From Helicobacter saguini (lineage in GTDB: Bacteria; Campylobacterota; Campylobacteria; Campylobacterales; Helicobacteraceae), in assembly GCF_000762875.2 (NCBI RefSeq), contig NZ_JRMP02000010.1, forward strand, positions 1-64,000: a DNA stretch of 64,000 nucleotides. The letters run 5' to 3'. Below are positions 52,499-61,410 of the stretch, in pieces. A model generated the notes under the pieces. That model did not search any database and had not been told where the DNA came from. It was given only the letters and a program-made list of their open reading frames with translations. The stretch's first letter is position 1, and each line of letters begins with the position of its first letter. The translations under genes were made by a program, and so were the position numbers.

Positions 52499-55400
52499 CT
52501 AATCAGATATGATTTTAAATCGCTTGGCGATTAGCTTGAATGTTGGGGGGAGAATTAGTAGTGTTAGGGCGGATGAAGTGGCTAAGCCGCCTAAAACGAC
52601 TATGGCTAGTGGCTTTTGCACTTCGCTACCTACTCCTCCTCCTATTAGCATAGGCACTAAACCTAGCGCTGCAATACTTGCTGTCATTAATACCGGTCGC
52701 AAACGCCTTTTTGCACCCATTTCTACTGCTTCCTCAACGCTTTTGCCTTGCTTAATTAATTGCACAAAATAGCCTACCATAACCAAACCATTTAGCACAG
52801 CGATACCAAAAAGTGCGATAAATCCTACGCTGGCTGGCACTGACATATATTCACCTGATAGATAAAGTGATACAAGTCCGCCGGTTACCGCAAATGGTAT
52901 ATTTAATAGAATCATTAAAGATAAAGTTATAGAGCGGAATGTAAAAAATAAGATAAAAAAGATTACTAAAATGCTAAGTGGAATTACCGTTGCAAAACGC
53001 GCATTTGCCCTTTGCTGGTTTTCAAACTGACCGCCATAAGTGATTGAGTAGCCATCTGGGAGTTTTATTTGCGAGTTGATTTTATCCATTGCCTCTTGCA
53101 CGAAACTTCCTAAGTCGCGATTTTCCACATTGCTACGCACAACGCCTATTCGGCTACTTTGCTCTCGCATAATGCTAATAGGACCATCGACATCCTTAAT
53201 CTCAGCAACCGAATTTATCGGCACAACCAAATCATTTTCACTACTAAGCTCTAGCCCTTGAAAGCGCGATACATCATTTGCAATGCTAGAATCTTGCCTA
53301 ATATAAACCGGCGTGCGTGCAAAGCCTTGCGGGATATAATCGATAAATAGCCCCTCTAAAGAGCTTTTCATAAATTTTGCAAACTCTTCAATGCTAATAT
53401 TTGCCCTTGCCATTTTTTCTCGCTCTGGGATTACATAAAAGTAATTTACGCCCTTATTTAGCGCGGTATAGACTTCCTTGCTACCTTGTATATTTCGCAA
53501 GATTTCGGCTATTTCACTACTAATATTATTTAGTTCATTTATATCGCTACCAAAGATTTTTATAGCCAAATCGCCGCGAACGCCGGTTACCATTTCGCTA
53601 ATTCGCATATCAATAGGCTGTGTAATAATAAATGTTACGCCCTTAAATTCTTGTGTTACCGCGTTTATCTTTTCTATCACTTCCTTTTTGCTTTTGGCTT
53701 CCCATTCAGATTCTGGCTTTAAGATTATAAAGCTATCGCTTTGATACACACCGGCTAAGTCTAAGCCTAGCTCGTCTGCTCCAGCCCTTGATACGATTGT
53801 CTTTATCTCTGGGACTTTTTCTTTTATTTTCTTAGTGATTTTTAGAATCTGCAGTTTTGATTCTTCAAGTGACGTCGATGGTGCAGTCTCCATTGATAAA
53901 ACTATATCGCCCTCATCTAAGGTCGGCATAAATGCTGTTCCTATATGTGGGAAAAGTGAGAATGTGGCGACCAAGAAAATTAAAGAAGCCACGATTACAA
54001 TTCGTCCATTATTAAGACAGAATCTAAGCATAGGATGATATGCTTTTTCTATCAAACGCAGTAAAATCGTTTCTTTATGTGGCTTGATTTTTAATACAAA
54101 AGAGCACATTACAGGGATTACCGTGATACTTAAAACAAGTGAGCCAAGCAGGGCAAAAACGATTGTTTCACCAAGTGGCACAAACATTTTCCCTTCTAAT
54201 CCTTGCAAGGTTAGTATCGGCACAAAAAACACGATAATTATAATGATACCGCTAACAACAGATGGCGCGATTTCTTTACTAGCACGATAAATTGTGTGAA
54301 TCTTAGTTAGACTTTGTCCGTGAGATAGCTTTTCAAAGGCATTTTCTACCACGACCACGGCGGAATCTACTAAGATTCCAACCGCAATTATTAATCCACC
54401 CAAACTCATTAAATTTGCCGTCAAACCATAATGATTCATCATTATAAATGCCGTGCTAAGTGCAAGTGGCAACACAACGCTAACGGCTACCGCAGCGCGT
54501 AAATCGCCTAAGAATAAAAATAAAATCACAATAATTAGCACGATTGCTTCAGCTAGGGCTTTTATAACTGAATTTACAGCCTTTTGGGTTAAATCGCTAC
54601 GATTATAAAATGTGTTTATTTCCACACCAGCGGGGAGTTTGGCTCTTATTTCATCTAGCTTTTTTTCTACCATTGTGATTGTATTTTTGGAGTTTGCGCC
54701 ACGCAAACCTAGCACGATTCCTTCTGTTGTTTCTTCTTTTCCATCAATAGTAACGAAGCCTAGACGCGTTTTATAGTTTTCTATCACTTGTGCGAAATCT
54801 TTGATTCTAACATATCCATTGCCGGTATTAAGGGCTATGTTTTGTAAATCTTGTGTGTTTTTAGCTGCAGATTCTATCTTTACTAGATACATTTCGCCGG
54901 GGCGATTTATTATTCCTGCGCCATCATTTTTAAGATTCTCACGCAGGGCAGATTCTAAATCACTTATAGAGATTCCAAGTTTTGCCATATCATGAAAATC
55001 TGGTATAACCACATAAGCCTTAGCAAAGCCACCATAGCTACTAACATCCGCCACGCCCTTAATACTACGCAAAGCGGGGCGAATGGTAAAATCTAAAAGT
55101 GTGCGTTTATCCACTTCGCTAATATCCCCCTCAATAGTAAACATATACATATCACTTAAGGGCGTTACAATCGGTGCTAGACCGCCACTTACTCCAGCGG
55201 GTAATTCACCCATTGCAGTAGTTAGTCTTTCGCTTACCATTTGCCTTGCCACATTCATATTTACAGAATCTTCAAAGTTTATAGTAATATCGGCTATTGC
55301 ATACTTGCTAACACTTCTTAAAGACGTCTGTCCTTGCAGTCCAAGTAGCTCTAATTCCAAAGGGCGAACCACGCGATTTTCTACCTCTTCAGGAGATGCG

Positions 55401-55564
55401 CCCGGCATTTTCATAATAATCTTAACTTGAGTAGAACTCACATCCGGGAACGCATCAATAGGAATGTGGATAAAATTATAGATTCCAAAGCAAAGCAAAA
55501 GCGAAGCTAGAATGCTAACAATAATTTTTTGTCGCAAAGAAAATTCAATAATCTTAGTGAGCAT
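52499..55564 (-). CDS. cznA: CznA/CzcA-like heavy-metal RND efflux pump
   Basis: About 1021 residues from ATG 55564, which overlaps the end of cznB and has GGAG upstream. Twelve transmembrane segments and two periplasmic loops, typical of the HME-RND class: HIPIDAFPDVSSTQVKI near the N terminus, VGILVDSAVVVVENAFEKL in TM4 with the proton-relay Asp/Glu, LSMETAPSTSLEES and MREQSSRIGVVRSNVENRD. In H. pylori the homologous pump exports cadmium, zinc and nickel. It is the last gene of a three-gene leftward operon. Confidence 0.92.
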   Translation of the reverse strand: MLTKIIEFSLRQKIIVSILASLLLCFGIYNFIHIPIDAFPDVSSTQVKIIMKMPGASPEEVENRVVRPLELELLGLQGQTSLRSVSKYAIADITINFEDSVNMNVARQMVSERLTTAMGELPAGVSGGLAPIVTPLSDMYMFTIEGDISEVDKRTLLDFTIRPALRSIKGVADVSSYGGFAKAYVVIPDFHDMAKLGISISDLESALRENLKNDGAGIINRPGEMYLVKIESAAKNTQDLQNIALNTGNGYVRIKDFAQVIENYKTRLGFVTIDGKEETTEGIVLGLRGANSKNTITMVEKKLDEIRAKLPAGVEINTFYNRSDLTQKAVNSVIKALAEAIVLIIVILFLFLGDLRAAVAVSVVLPLALSTAFIMMNHYGLTANLMSLGGLIIAVGILVDSAVVVVENAFEKLSHGQSLTKIHTIYRASKEIAPSVVSGIIIIIVFFVPILTLQGLEGKMFVPLGETIVFALLGSLVLSITVIPVMCSFVLKIKPHKETILLRLIEKAYHPMLRFCLNNGRIVIVASLIFLVATFSLFPHIGTAFMPTLDEGDIVLSMETAPSTSLEESKLQILKITKKIKEKVPEIKTIVSRAGADELGLDLAGVYQSDSFIILKPESEWEAKSKKEVIEKINAVTQEFKGVTFIITQPIDMRISEMVTGVRGDLAIKIFGSDINELNNISSEIAEILRNIQGSKEVYTALNKGVNYFYVIPEREKMARANISIEEFAKFMKSSLEGLFIDYIPQGFARTPVYIRQDSSIANDVSRFQGLELSSENDLVVPINSVAEIKDVDGPISIMREQSSRIGVVRSNVENRDLGSFVQEAMDKINSQIKLPDGYSITYGGQFENQQRANARFATVIPLSILVIFFILFFTFRSITLSLMILLNIPFAVTGGLVSLYLSGEYMSVPASVGFIALFGIAVLNGLVMVGYFVQLIKQGKSVEEAVEMGAKRRLRPVLMTASIAALGLVPMLIGGGVGSEVQKPLAIVVLGGLATSSALTLLILPPTFKLIAKRFKIISD

Positions 55565-57356
55565 GACCACCAGCTCCTTCGCCGCCTAAGCCTATCATAA
55601 TGCCTTTTAGTATCACAAGTGAGCCACGCGCTATATTTGTGCCTACTTTTAAGTCCTTAGATTCTACCACAGAATGTGAATCTCGCTCTTCTAAAATGAC
55701 AATACTTACAGGCTTAAAACCATTGCTAGTGCGCACAAATGCGATATAATCATCATAATATTTTATCCAGCAATCATCAGGAATAACCACCGCTTTAGAA
55801 TCTATATCACCAGCGATATAAATCTCCACAATCTCACCTACGCGAAACTTTTTAGATTCTACCCTTGCTACCGCGCTAATCGTATTTGTATTTTTATCGA
55901 CCACATTTGAAATCGTCTCAATCGTGCCTATTTTTTCCCCGCGAATGTCAAAAACGCTAAAGCCTGTATTTACGCTTGTAGCGCGATTTTGCGGCACTCT
56001 AATGCGTAGCAAAACCGAGTTGCTATTTGGCTTTGCTATTCTAATATATGGCGTAAATGCTGGAATCTTTTGTCCTATTTGCATGGGCGCAATGCTTAAA
56101 ATGCCACTACCTTGCGCTCGCACTAAAAAGCCATACTGCCCACGTGGATTATCCGGGTCAATGCCAAAGATTGTAAAGCTAGATTTTATTTCATTCATTT
56201 TAAGTCGCAGTTCATTCATATTTAAGTAGCTTGTTTGATATGCCCTTTGTGAAATCACACCTTGACGAAGTAGCTCTTTATCTTTTCGCTCAACTTCAAG
56301 GGCTATTTGATAGCGACTATTTGTATTTTGCAGGGCGAAATATAGCTCACTTAGGGCATTTGAGCTAATTTCTACAATAGGCTCATTTTTTTTCACACTC
56401 TCCCCTGCTCTTTTATATAGATTCACTACAACGACTTCAAGGCTAGAATTTTGCGTATATCCATCCCTATCATCAAAATCTACAACCGCAGAAAATGGCA
56501 CACCCTTTTCATTTGACTTATCACTAATCTTAAAAATCTCAACTTCAGCGGCTTCTAACTCTTGCTGTGTCATTTCGATATTTGGGTAATTAACTGCATT
56601 TGCTATGTTGATTAGATTCAGTATTAGTAAAAGGCTTAAAAGTATGGATTTTATGGAATCTAGTTTAAATATAGGGCGGCGGGCGGGCGATAGGAATCTA
56701 GATTCTAAGTTTTGTAATATCTTTATAGAATCTTGCTTTTTAGATTCCATAACTTTTATAGAATCTAAATTATTAGATTCAATACTTTTATAGAATCTAG
56801 ATTCTAAGTTTTGTAATGTTTGTATAGAATCTACGTTTTTAGATTCTATATAATCTTTTGCGTTGGCAAAATTCGCAGGATAAATCTCCCTTAAATTTTT
56901 AATGGGTGGGAATGGGTGGGACATTGAATCTAAGGGAGATTTATCCTGCGAATTTTGCCTTTTAGATTCTATAATTTCTAACTTTTTAGAATCTTGCAAG
57001 TTAGATTCTATTTTTTGCATAGAATCTTTTTTATATTTAGAAATTCGCAAGGGCAAATTTTCTTTATATTTTAAAGGGTGGGAATGGGTGGGACTTTGGA
57101 ATCTAAAGAAAATTTGCCCTTGCGAATTTCGCATAATATTAGATTCCATATTTTCTAATTTTATAGAATCTTGCATTGTAGATTCCATAACTTTTTTAGA
57201 ATCTAAATTACTAGATTCAATACTTTCATAGAATCTAGATTCTAAGTTTTCTTTAGAATCTAAACCTAATATTTTCATAGAATCTTTCACATCAAAACAC
57301 GCAGAATCTATTGTTTCATTTCTACACTTTATTACATATTTATTACATTTTTTCAT
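55554..57356 (-). CDS. cznB: CznB-like periplasmic adaptor with long extension before the signal sequence
   Basis: 600 residues. ATG 57356 overlaps the cznC stop (ATGA), but a hydrophobic signal segment (IKSILLSLLLILNLINIANA) appears only at about residues 235-254. Everything before it is DSK/IES repeat plus two hairpin elements, so an internal start at 56750 is possible. The adaptor part has the barrel-sandwich VPFSAVVDFDDRDG, hairpin domain YQIALEVERKDKELLRQGVI and beta-barrel IGTIETISNVVDKNTNT, and ends Gly/His-rich (GEGAGGHAH), which may bind metal. It links the RND pump with the outer-membrane channel. Confidence 0.88.
   Translation of the reverse strand: MKKCNKYVIKCRNETIDSACFDVKDSMKILGLDSKENLESRFYESIESSNLDSKKVMESTMQDSIKLENMESNIMRNSQGQIFFRFQSPTHSHPLKYKENLPLRISKYKKDSMQKIESNLQDSKKLEIIESKRQNSQDKSPLDSMSHPFPPIKNLREIYPANFANAKDYIESKNVDSIQTLQNLESRFYKSIESNNLDSIKVMESKKQDSIKILQNLESRFLSPARRPIFKLDSIKSILLSLLLILNLINIANAVNYPNIEMTQQELEAAEVEIFKISDKSNEKGVPFSAVVDFDDRDGYTQNSSLEVVVVNLYKRAGESVKKNEPIVEISSNALSELYFALQNTNSRYQIALEVERKDKELLRQGVISQRAYQTSYLNMNELRLKMNEIKSSFTIFGIDPDNPRGQYGFLVRAQGSGILSIAPMQIGQKIPAFTPYIRIAKPNSNSVLLRIRVPQNRATSVNTGFSVFDIRGEKIGTIETISNVVDKNTNTISAVARVESKKFRVGEIVEIYIAGDIDSKAVVIPDDCWIKYYDDYIAFVRTSNGFKPVSIVILEERDSHSVVESKDLKVGTNIARGSLVILKGIMIGLGGEGAGGHAH
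56868..56956. repeat. hairpin element 4 in cznB: 26-bp perfect arms, G4-like loop
   Basis: Arms 56868-56893 and 56931-56956 are perfect reverse complements beginning AAAATTCGCAGG. The loop contains GGGTGGGAATGGGTGGG followed by ACATTGAATC, as in element 1. Confidence 0.9.
57040..57130. repeat. hairpin element 5 in cznB: 27-bp perfect arms, G4-like loop
   Basis: Arms 57040-57066 and 57104-57130 are perfect reverse complements beginning GAAATTCGCAAGGG. The loop contains GGGTGGGAATGGGTGGG. Confidence 0.9.
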
Positions 57357-58831
57357 TTTATCTCTCCTATTTCAATGAAGCTCTCACCCAAAGTCTCCTC
57401 CAAAAGTGCGACCAAATTGATATATTTTATCTGGCTATTCACAAGCTCAATTTGTGAATCCACAAAGGCATTCGCCTGCGTGATATACTCAAAAAGTGTC
57501 ACTTGCTGCGTTTCATAAGCCAAGCGATTTAGCTCAGCCAAATGGCTTTTTACATCCGTATTATTTTTGGCTACATCAATATATTTTTTTTGCAACTCAA
57601 GCTCGTTTAGATACGCACGTGCCTTTATTGCGATTTGTTTTTTGGTAATTGCCGCTTTAGTTAGCGCCCCAGATTCTAAGCTCATATATTTTGCCTTTAA
57701 ATGCGTCTGCTTCTTTGTCACAGGCAGTGGAATGCTAACTTGCACCTTTGGATTATAGCTATTTAGCGAATAATCTAGCCCACCGCCCATTTCTAAACTA
57801 CCCCAGTGATTTAGCCCCTCATATTTTGCTAGGTTTTGATACTCCTTGCTTTGCGCGTCCAAAATATCGATGTATAGGGAGTTTGCTAGCTTTGAATCAA
57901 GGGCATTCTCCCCCATCTCAACATAGCTAAATTCAAGCCCATTAATCTTAATATCGCCCTTATTTTCAGTGTTATTCAGGCTAGATTCCATAGAATCATT
58001 AGATTCAAAAGCGTCCAAATCATACCCACTAAGCGACATTAAATTCTCAATTTCTTGCTGTTTTTTACTGCTTTCAACTGCCATATTTTGCGGCATTTTA
58101 GCAGTATCACTTACCATATTTGGCGGCTCAAAATGCGAAATAAACTCATGATTTTTAAGCCCCAAAATCACATACAAACTACGCTGCAGCTCAAGCAAAT
58201 CATTACGCACCGCAATGGTCGCAAGGGTAGAATCAATGTAGGCGGACTGAAAACTCACATAATCCTTACGGCTAATACTCCCGCCCTCAAGGCGTTTCTT
58301 GGCGTTACTAAGCAACTGCAAAAAGTTTTCCTCACGTTTCAAATAATACTGATATTTTTCCTTTGTGGCGACGTAAGTAAGATAGATTCGCTTTGCTCCT
58401 ATGAAATTGAGATTGCGTATCAATTCATAGTTTTTTTGATATTGCACACCTTTGTTTTGCAGGGATTCTTGCAGGAGCGGATTAACCCACCAAAGCTTTG
58501 GCTTTACTAAAAACATAGCACTCCAGCTCGCCCCCCACGCATTTGTCGCCCCGCTACTTAGTGAGCCTTCATTTACCCCCCCAAGTGTGCCTTCAAAGTA
58601 AGGGTATTCCCACGCTAGATTTGATTTTGTCTCATTCATAATAGATTCAAAATTTGCCTTATTATTCACAATTTCTAGTGAATTTTGCTCAATTTTTGCC
58701 AAAACATCCTTTAACTCGTAAGTCTCGGCATTTAATTTGTGCGTCATATTCAACACAAGAGCAAAAAATATTATAAAATATAGAATCTTTTTAATATAAT
58801 CTTTCATATTTAATAATTTTTCATAAAACAT
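57353..58831 (-). CDS. cznC: CznC-like outer-membrane efflux channel (TolC family)
   Basis: 492 residues. A signal peptide (ILYFIIFFALVLNMTHKLNA) and two long helical hairpins with the outer-membrane efflux pattern (YQKNYELIRNLNFIGAKRIY, LAELNRLAYETQQVTLFEYI). It provides the outer-membrane exit for the metal pump. ATG 58831 or ATG 58807 could be used; neither has a good ribosome site. A short Ser/Asp insert (DAFESNDSMESSLNNTENKG, about 254-273) contains TAGAATCT words. First gene of the operon cznC-cznB-cznA; both junctions overlap, implying coupled translation. Confidence 0.85.
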   Translation of the reverse strand: MFYEKLLNMKDYIKKILYFIIFFALVLNMTHKLNAETYELKDVLAKIEQNSLEIVNNKANFESIMNETKSNLAWEYPYFEGTLGGVNEGSLSSGATNAWGASWSAMFLVKPKLWWVNPLLQESLQNKGVQYQKNYELIRNLNFIGAKRIYLTYVATKEKYQYYLKREENFLQLLSNAKKRLEGGSISRKDYVSFQSAYIDSTLATIAVRNDLLELQRSLYVILGLKNHEFISHFEPPNMVSDTAKMPQNMAVESSKKQQEIENLMSLSGYDLDAFESNDSMESSLNNTENKGDIKINGLEFSYVEMGENALDSKLANSLYIDILDAQSKEYQNLAKYEGLNHWGSLEMGGGLDYSLNSYNPKVQVSIPLPVTKKQTHLKAKYMSLESGALTKAAITKKQIAIKARAYLNELELQKKYIDVAKNNTDVKSHLAELNRLAYETQQVTLFEYITQANAFVDSQIELVNSQIKYINLVALLEETLGESFIEIGEIK

Positions 58832-59006
58832 TATAACGACCTAAATTTTAAGTAAAAACTATATATTGTAGTATAAAAAAGTGTATATAGTGTATTTATG
58901 TTTTTTGGAATATTTTATATAAAAATAATATTTTAGAATCTTTTCTAACTATTTTTTGCTAAAATTACACGTTTTAATGTTTTATTTTGTGTGAAAAAGG
59001 TAAAAA

Positions 59007-59456
59007 ATGACTACATTTTTGCTTGTCTTGCAGATTATTTTATCGATTTTTATTGTGATTGTCGTGCTGTTGCAAAAGAGCTCAAGTATCGGCTTGGGTG
59101 CGTATAGTGGGAGTAATGAGAGCCTTTTTGGCGCGAAGGGTCCAGCTAGTTTTCTAGCTAAAATAACGATGACTTTAGGCGTGCTTTTTTTAGTCAATAC
59201 CATCGCACTTGGCTACCTTTATAACACGCGTGGGACGCAAAATAAGAGCGTGATTGATAATGTGGAGATTCCAAAATCAGCGCCACTTTTGCCTAATTCT
59301 GTGCCGCTTTCTAGTCCGCTACTAAATAACACGCAAAATCCGCTTTTAACGCCAACGCAGGGCAATTCGCCGCTTTTAGCACCGCAAAATATTCCAGAAT
59401 CTAGCACAGATTCTAACCAAAATATAGAATCTAACGCCACGCAAACGCCACAATAA
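59007..59456 (+). CDS. secG: preprotein translocase subunit SecG
   Basis: 149 residues. Two transmembrane helices (about 3-23 and 52-70) enclose the SecG loop VLLQKSSSIGLGAYSGSNESLFGAKGPASFLAK. SecG supports SecYE in protein export. After residue 75 comes a Pro/Asn/Ser-rich tail that ends in DSNQNIESNATQTPQ, again with motif words; it would be cytoplasmic or periplasmic linker. frr follows after 9 bases. Divergent from cznC. Confidence 0.93.
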   Translation: MTTFLLVLQIILSIFIVIVVLLQKSSSIGLGAYSGSNESLFGAKGPASFLAKITMTLGVLFLVNTIALGYLYNTRGTQNKSVIDNVEIPKSAPLLPNSVPLSSPLLNNTQNPLLTPTQGNSPLLAPQNIPESSTDSNQNIESNATQTPQ

Positions 59457-59465
59457 AGGACAAAT

Positions 59466-60023
59466 ATGCTACAAGAAATCTACAAAAACACCACGCAGCA
59501 CATGGATAAGAGCATTTCTGCGCTGCAAAAGGACTTTGGCACGCTTCGCAGTTCGCGCGTTTCGGTTAGCATTTTGGATAATGTGCGGATTGACTACTAT
59601 GGTAGCCCTACGCCGTTATCGCAGGTTGGTAGCGTGATTGCACAAGATGCGACTACGATTGTGGTTACGCCGTGGGAAAAGGGCTTGGTGAAAGACATTG
59701 AAAAGGCACTGCAAGAAGCAAATCTAGGTGCAAATCCTAATGTGAATGCGGATTCTATAAAGCTATTTTTCCCGCCAATGACGCAAGAGCAGCGAAAAGA
59801 AATCGCAAAGCAAGTAAAAGCAATGGGCGAAAAGGCAAAAATTGCCGTGCGAAATATCCGCCAAGATTCTAATAATGCGATTAAAAAACTAGAAAAAGAA
59901 AAAAACATTAGCGAAGATGACGGCAAAAAGGGAATGGATGAAGTCCAAAAAATAACAGATACTCACATTAAAAAAATAGATTCTATGGTTAAGGCAAAAG
60001 AAGAGGAAGTGCTAAAGGTGTAG
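59466..60023 (+). CDS. frr: ribosome recycling factor
   Basis: 185 residues, normal length. Conserved blocks: [67 protein letters not shown] and [19 protein letters not shown]. It splits post-termination ribosomes together with EF-G. ATG 59466 follows AAAGGACAAAT. The secG-frr order is common in Campylobacterota. No insert. Confidence 0.97.
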   Translation: MLQEIYKNTTQHMDKSISALQKDFGTLRSSRVSVSILDNVRIDYYGSPTPLSQVGSVIAQDATTIVVTPWEKGLVKDIEKALQEANLGANPNVNADSIKLFFPPMTQEQRKEIAKQVKAMGEKAKIAVRNIRQDSNNAIKKLEKEKNISEDDGKKGMDEVQKITDTHIKKIDSMVKAKEEEVLKV

Positions 60024-60373
60024 TGATTTTAAGTTGGAGAGTTATAGATTTACAAAATTATTTTTATAATAAATTATAAAATAGTTGTGATATTATTTTA
60101 AACGAAATTTGAATTTGTATTGTTTTTGCTAATTTTGAGTAAGTTCGTTACATTCCCCTTATTAAAATATGAAAAATTGAAACATTTTATTTGTTTAAAA
60201 TGGAAAAAATGTTAATATTTGCATTTGAGTGAAAAAAGATTCTATAACGCAAGCCCAAAATTGCGATATTATAGAATCTAGATTCTATAAAGCAAATTTA
60301 GAATCTAAACTTACAGATTCCATAACTTTAACCATAAAAAGTTACAGAATCTAAATCCACACAAAAGGAAGCG
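60024..60373. other. gene-free spacer between frr and lutA
   Basis: About 350 bases. The left part is extremely AT-rich with several TTTAAA and TATAAT-like words; the right part has the palindrome TAGAATCTAGATTCTA (60272-60287) and a run of diverged TAGAATCT words separated by about 25-30 bases, similar to the array before flhB. No RNA gene seen. Confidence 0.5.
60272..60287. repeat. palindrome TAGAATCTAGATTCTA upstream of lutA
   Basis: Another perfect copy of the 16-bp palindrome, flanked by ATA and TAAAG. It lies about 100 bases before lutA. Confidence 0.8.
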
Positions 60374-61114
60374 ATGATGGCGAAAAAAGTTTATTATTTT
60401 TCCACTTGTATCGGTGCGGCGGCGTGCAGTTCTGCGGCGTTAAATGGCATTCGGCTGCTGCAAAAAGAGGGCGTTGAGGTGATTTTCAAAAAGGACCAGA
60501 CTTGCTGTGGGCAGCCTAGCTACAATTCGGGCTATTATGACGAGACAAAGCAAGTCGCCCTTTATAATATGAATTTGTTTAAGGAGGACTTGCCGATTGT
60601 CCTGCCAAGCGGCTCTTGCACGGGGATGTTGCGGATTGATTATGAGGAGCTTTTCGCAGGAACGGAGCATCATGAGAAGGCAAAGGCGTTTTGCTCTAGA
60701 ATCTATGAATTGAGCGAATATTTGGATAAGGAGCTAGGCGTGCGATACGAGGATAAGGGCTCGCCCATTCGCGTCACGTGGCATAGTAACTGCCATGCGT
60801 TGCGTGTGGCAAAGTGCATAAATTCGGCGAAAACTTTGATACGCAGTTTGAAAAATGTTGAGCTAGTCGAGCTTGAGCGCGAGATGGAATGTTGCGGATT
60901 TGGCGGGACTTTTAGCATTAAAGAGCCAGAGATTAGCAATGCGATGGTAAGCCAAAAGATTGAGGATATAAAGGCGCGAAATGTCGAGTATCTAATCGCC
61001 GGTGACGCAGGCTGCCTATTAAATATTAGCGGGGCAATGCGAAAGCAGGGCGTAAATGTGAAATATATGCACCTTTATGACTTTTTGGCAAGCCGCATCG
61101 GCTTAAGCTCGTAA
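60374..61114 (+). CDS. lutA: LutA-like lactate utilisation iron-sulfur subunit
   Basis: 246 residues with two CCG domains: KDQTCCGQPSYNSG (about 40-53) and MECCGFGGTFS (about 176-186), plus LPSGSCTGMLR and WHSNCHALR. These bind Fe-S or support heterodisulfide-type electron transfer. With LutB and LutC it oxidises L-lactate. Here lutB and lutC are not next to it: after 296 bases a TonB receptor follows. ATG 60374 is preceded by AAAGGAAG. Confidence 0.9.
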   Translation: MMAKKVYYFSTCIGAAACSSAALNGIRLLQKEGVEVIFKKDQTCCGQPSYNSGYYDETKQVALYNMNLFKEDLPIVLPSGSCTGMLRIDYEELFAGTEHHEKAKAFCSRIYELSEYLDKELGVRYEDKGSPIRVTWHSNCHALRVAKCINSAKTLIRSLKNVELVELEREMECCGFGGTFSIKEPEISNAMVSQKIEDIKARNVEYLIAGDAGCLLNISGAMRKQGVNVKYMHLYDFLASRIGLSS

Positions 61115-61410
61115 GGGTTTAGCATCTAAAATAGCCATGATATCCCCAAGTAACTCCACAAGACGTATTGTAAATTACATGAGTGAAAAAATGTAAAAGC
61201 ATAAACTTCTGCTTTACTATTAAAAACGTAAAATAATAATCTTAAAATTCATGACATTTTAATTTGCTTGTAAGAAAATTAGATTCTCATTTTTATGGAA
61301 TCTTGCGAGTTAGATTCTATGTTTTATTAATGGATTCTAAGAATTAAGATTGTATAATTTTGCAAATTAGATTCTAAAATAGATTCTAAAAGATTGTAAA
61401 AAGGGCGTGG
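61115..61410. other. spacer between lutA and the second TonB receptor
   Basis: About 300 bases without a gene; the region where lutB would be expected. It contains AT-rich sequence with AATAATAATC near 61230 and a cluster of AGATTCTA words from 61280. No iron box could be called with confidence. Confidence 0.4.

Noticed and set aside
60024-60373. Small RNA or riboswitch before lutA
   Set aside because: No stable stem other than the 16-bp palindrome and no recognisable riboswitch core.
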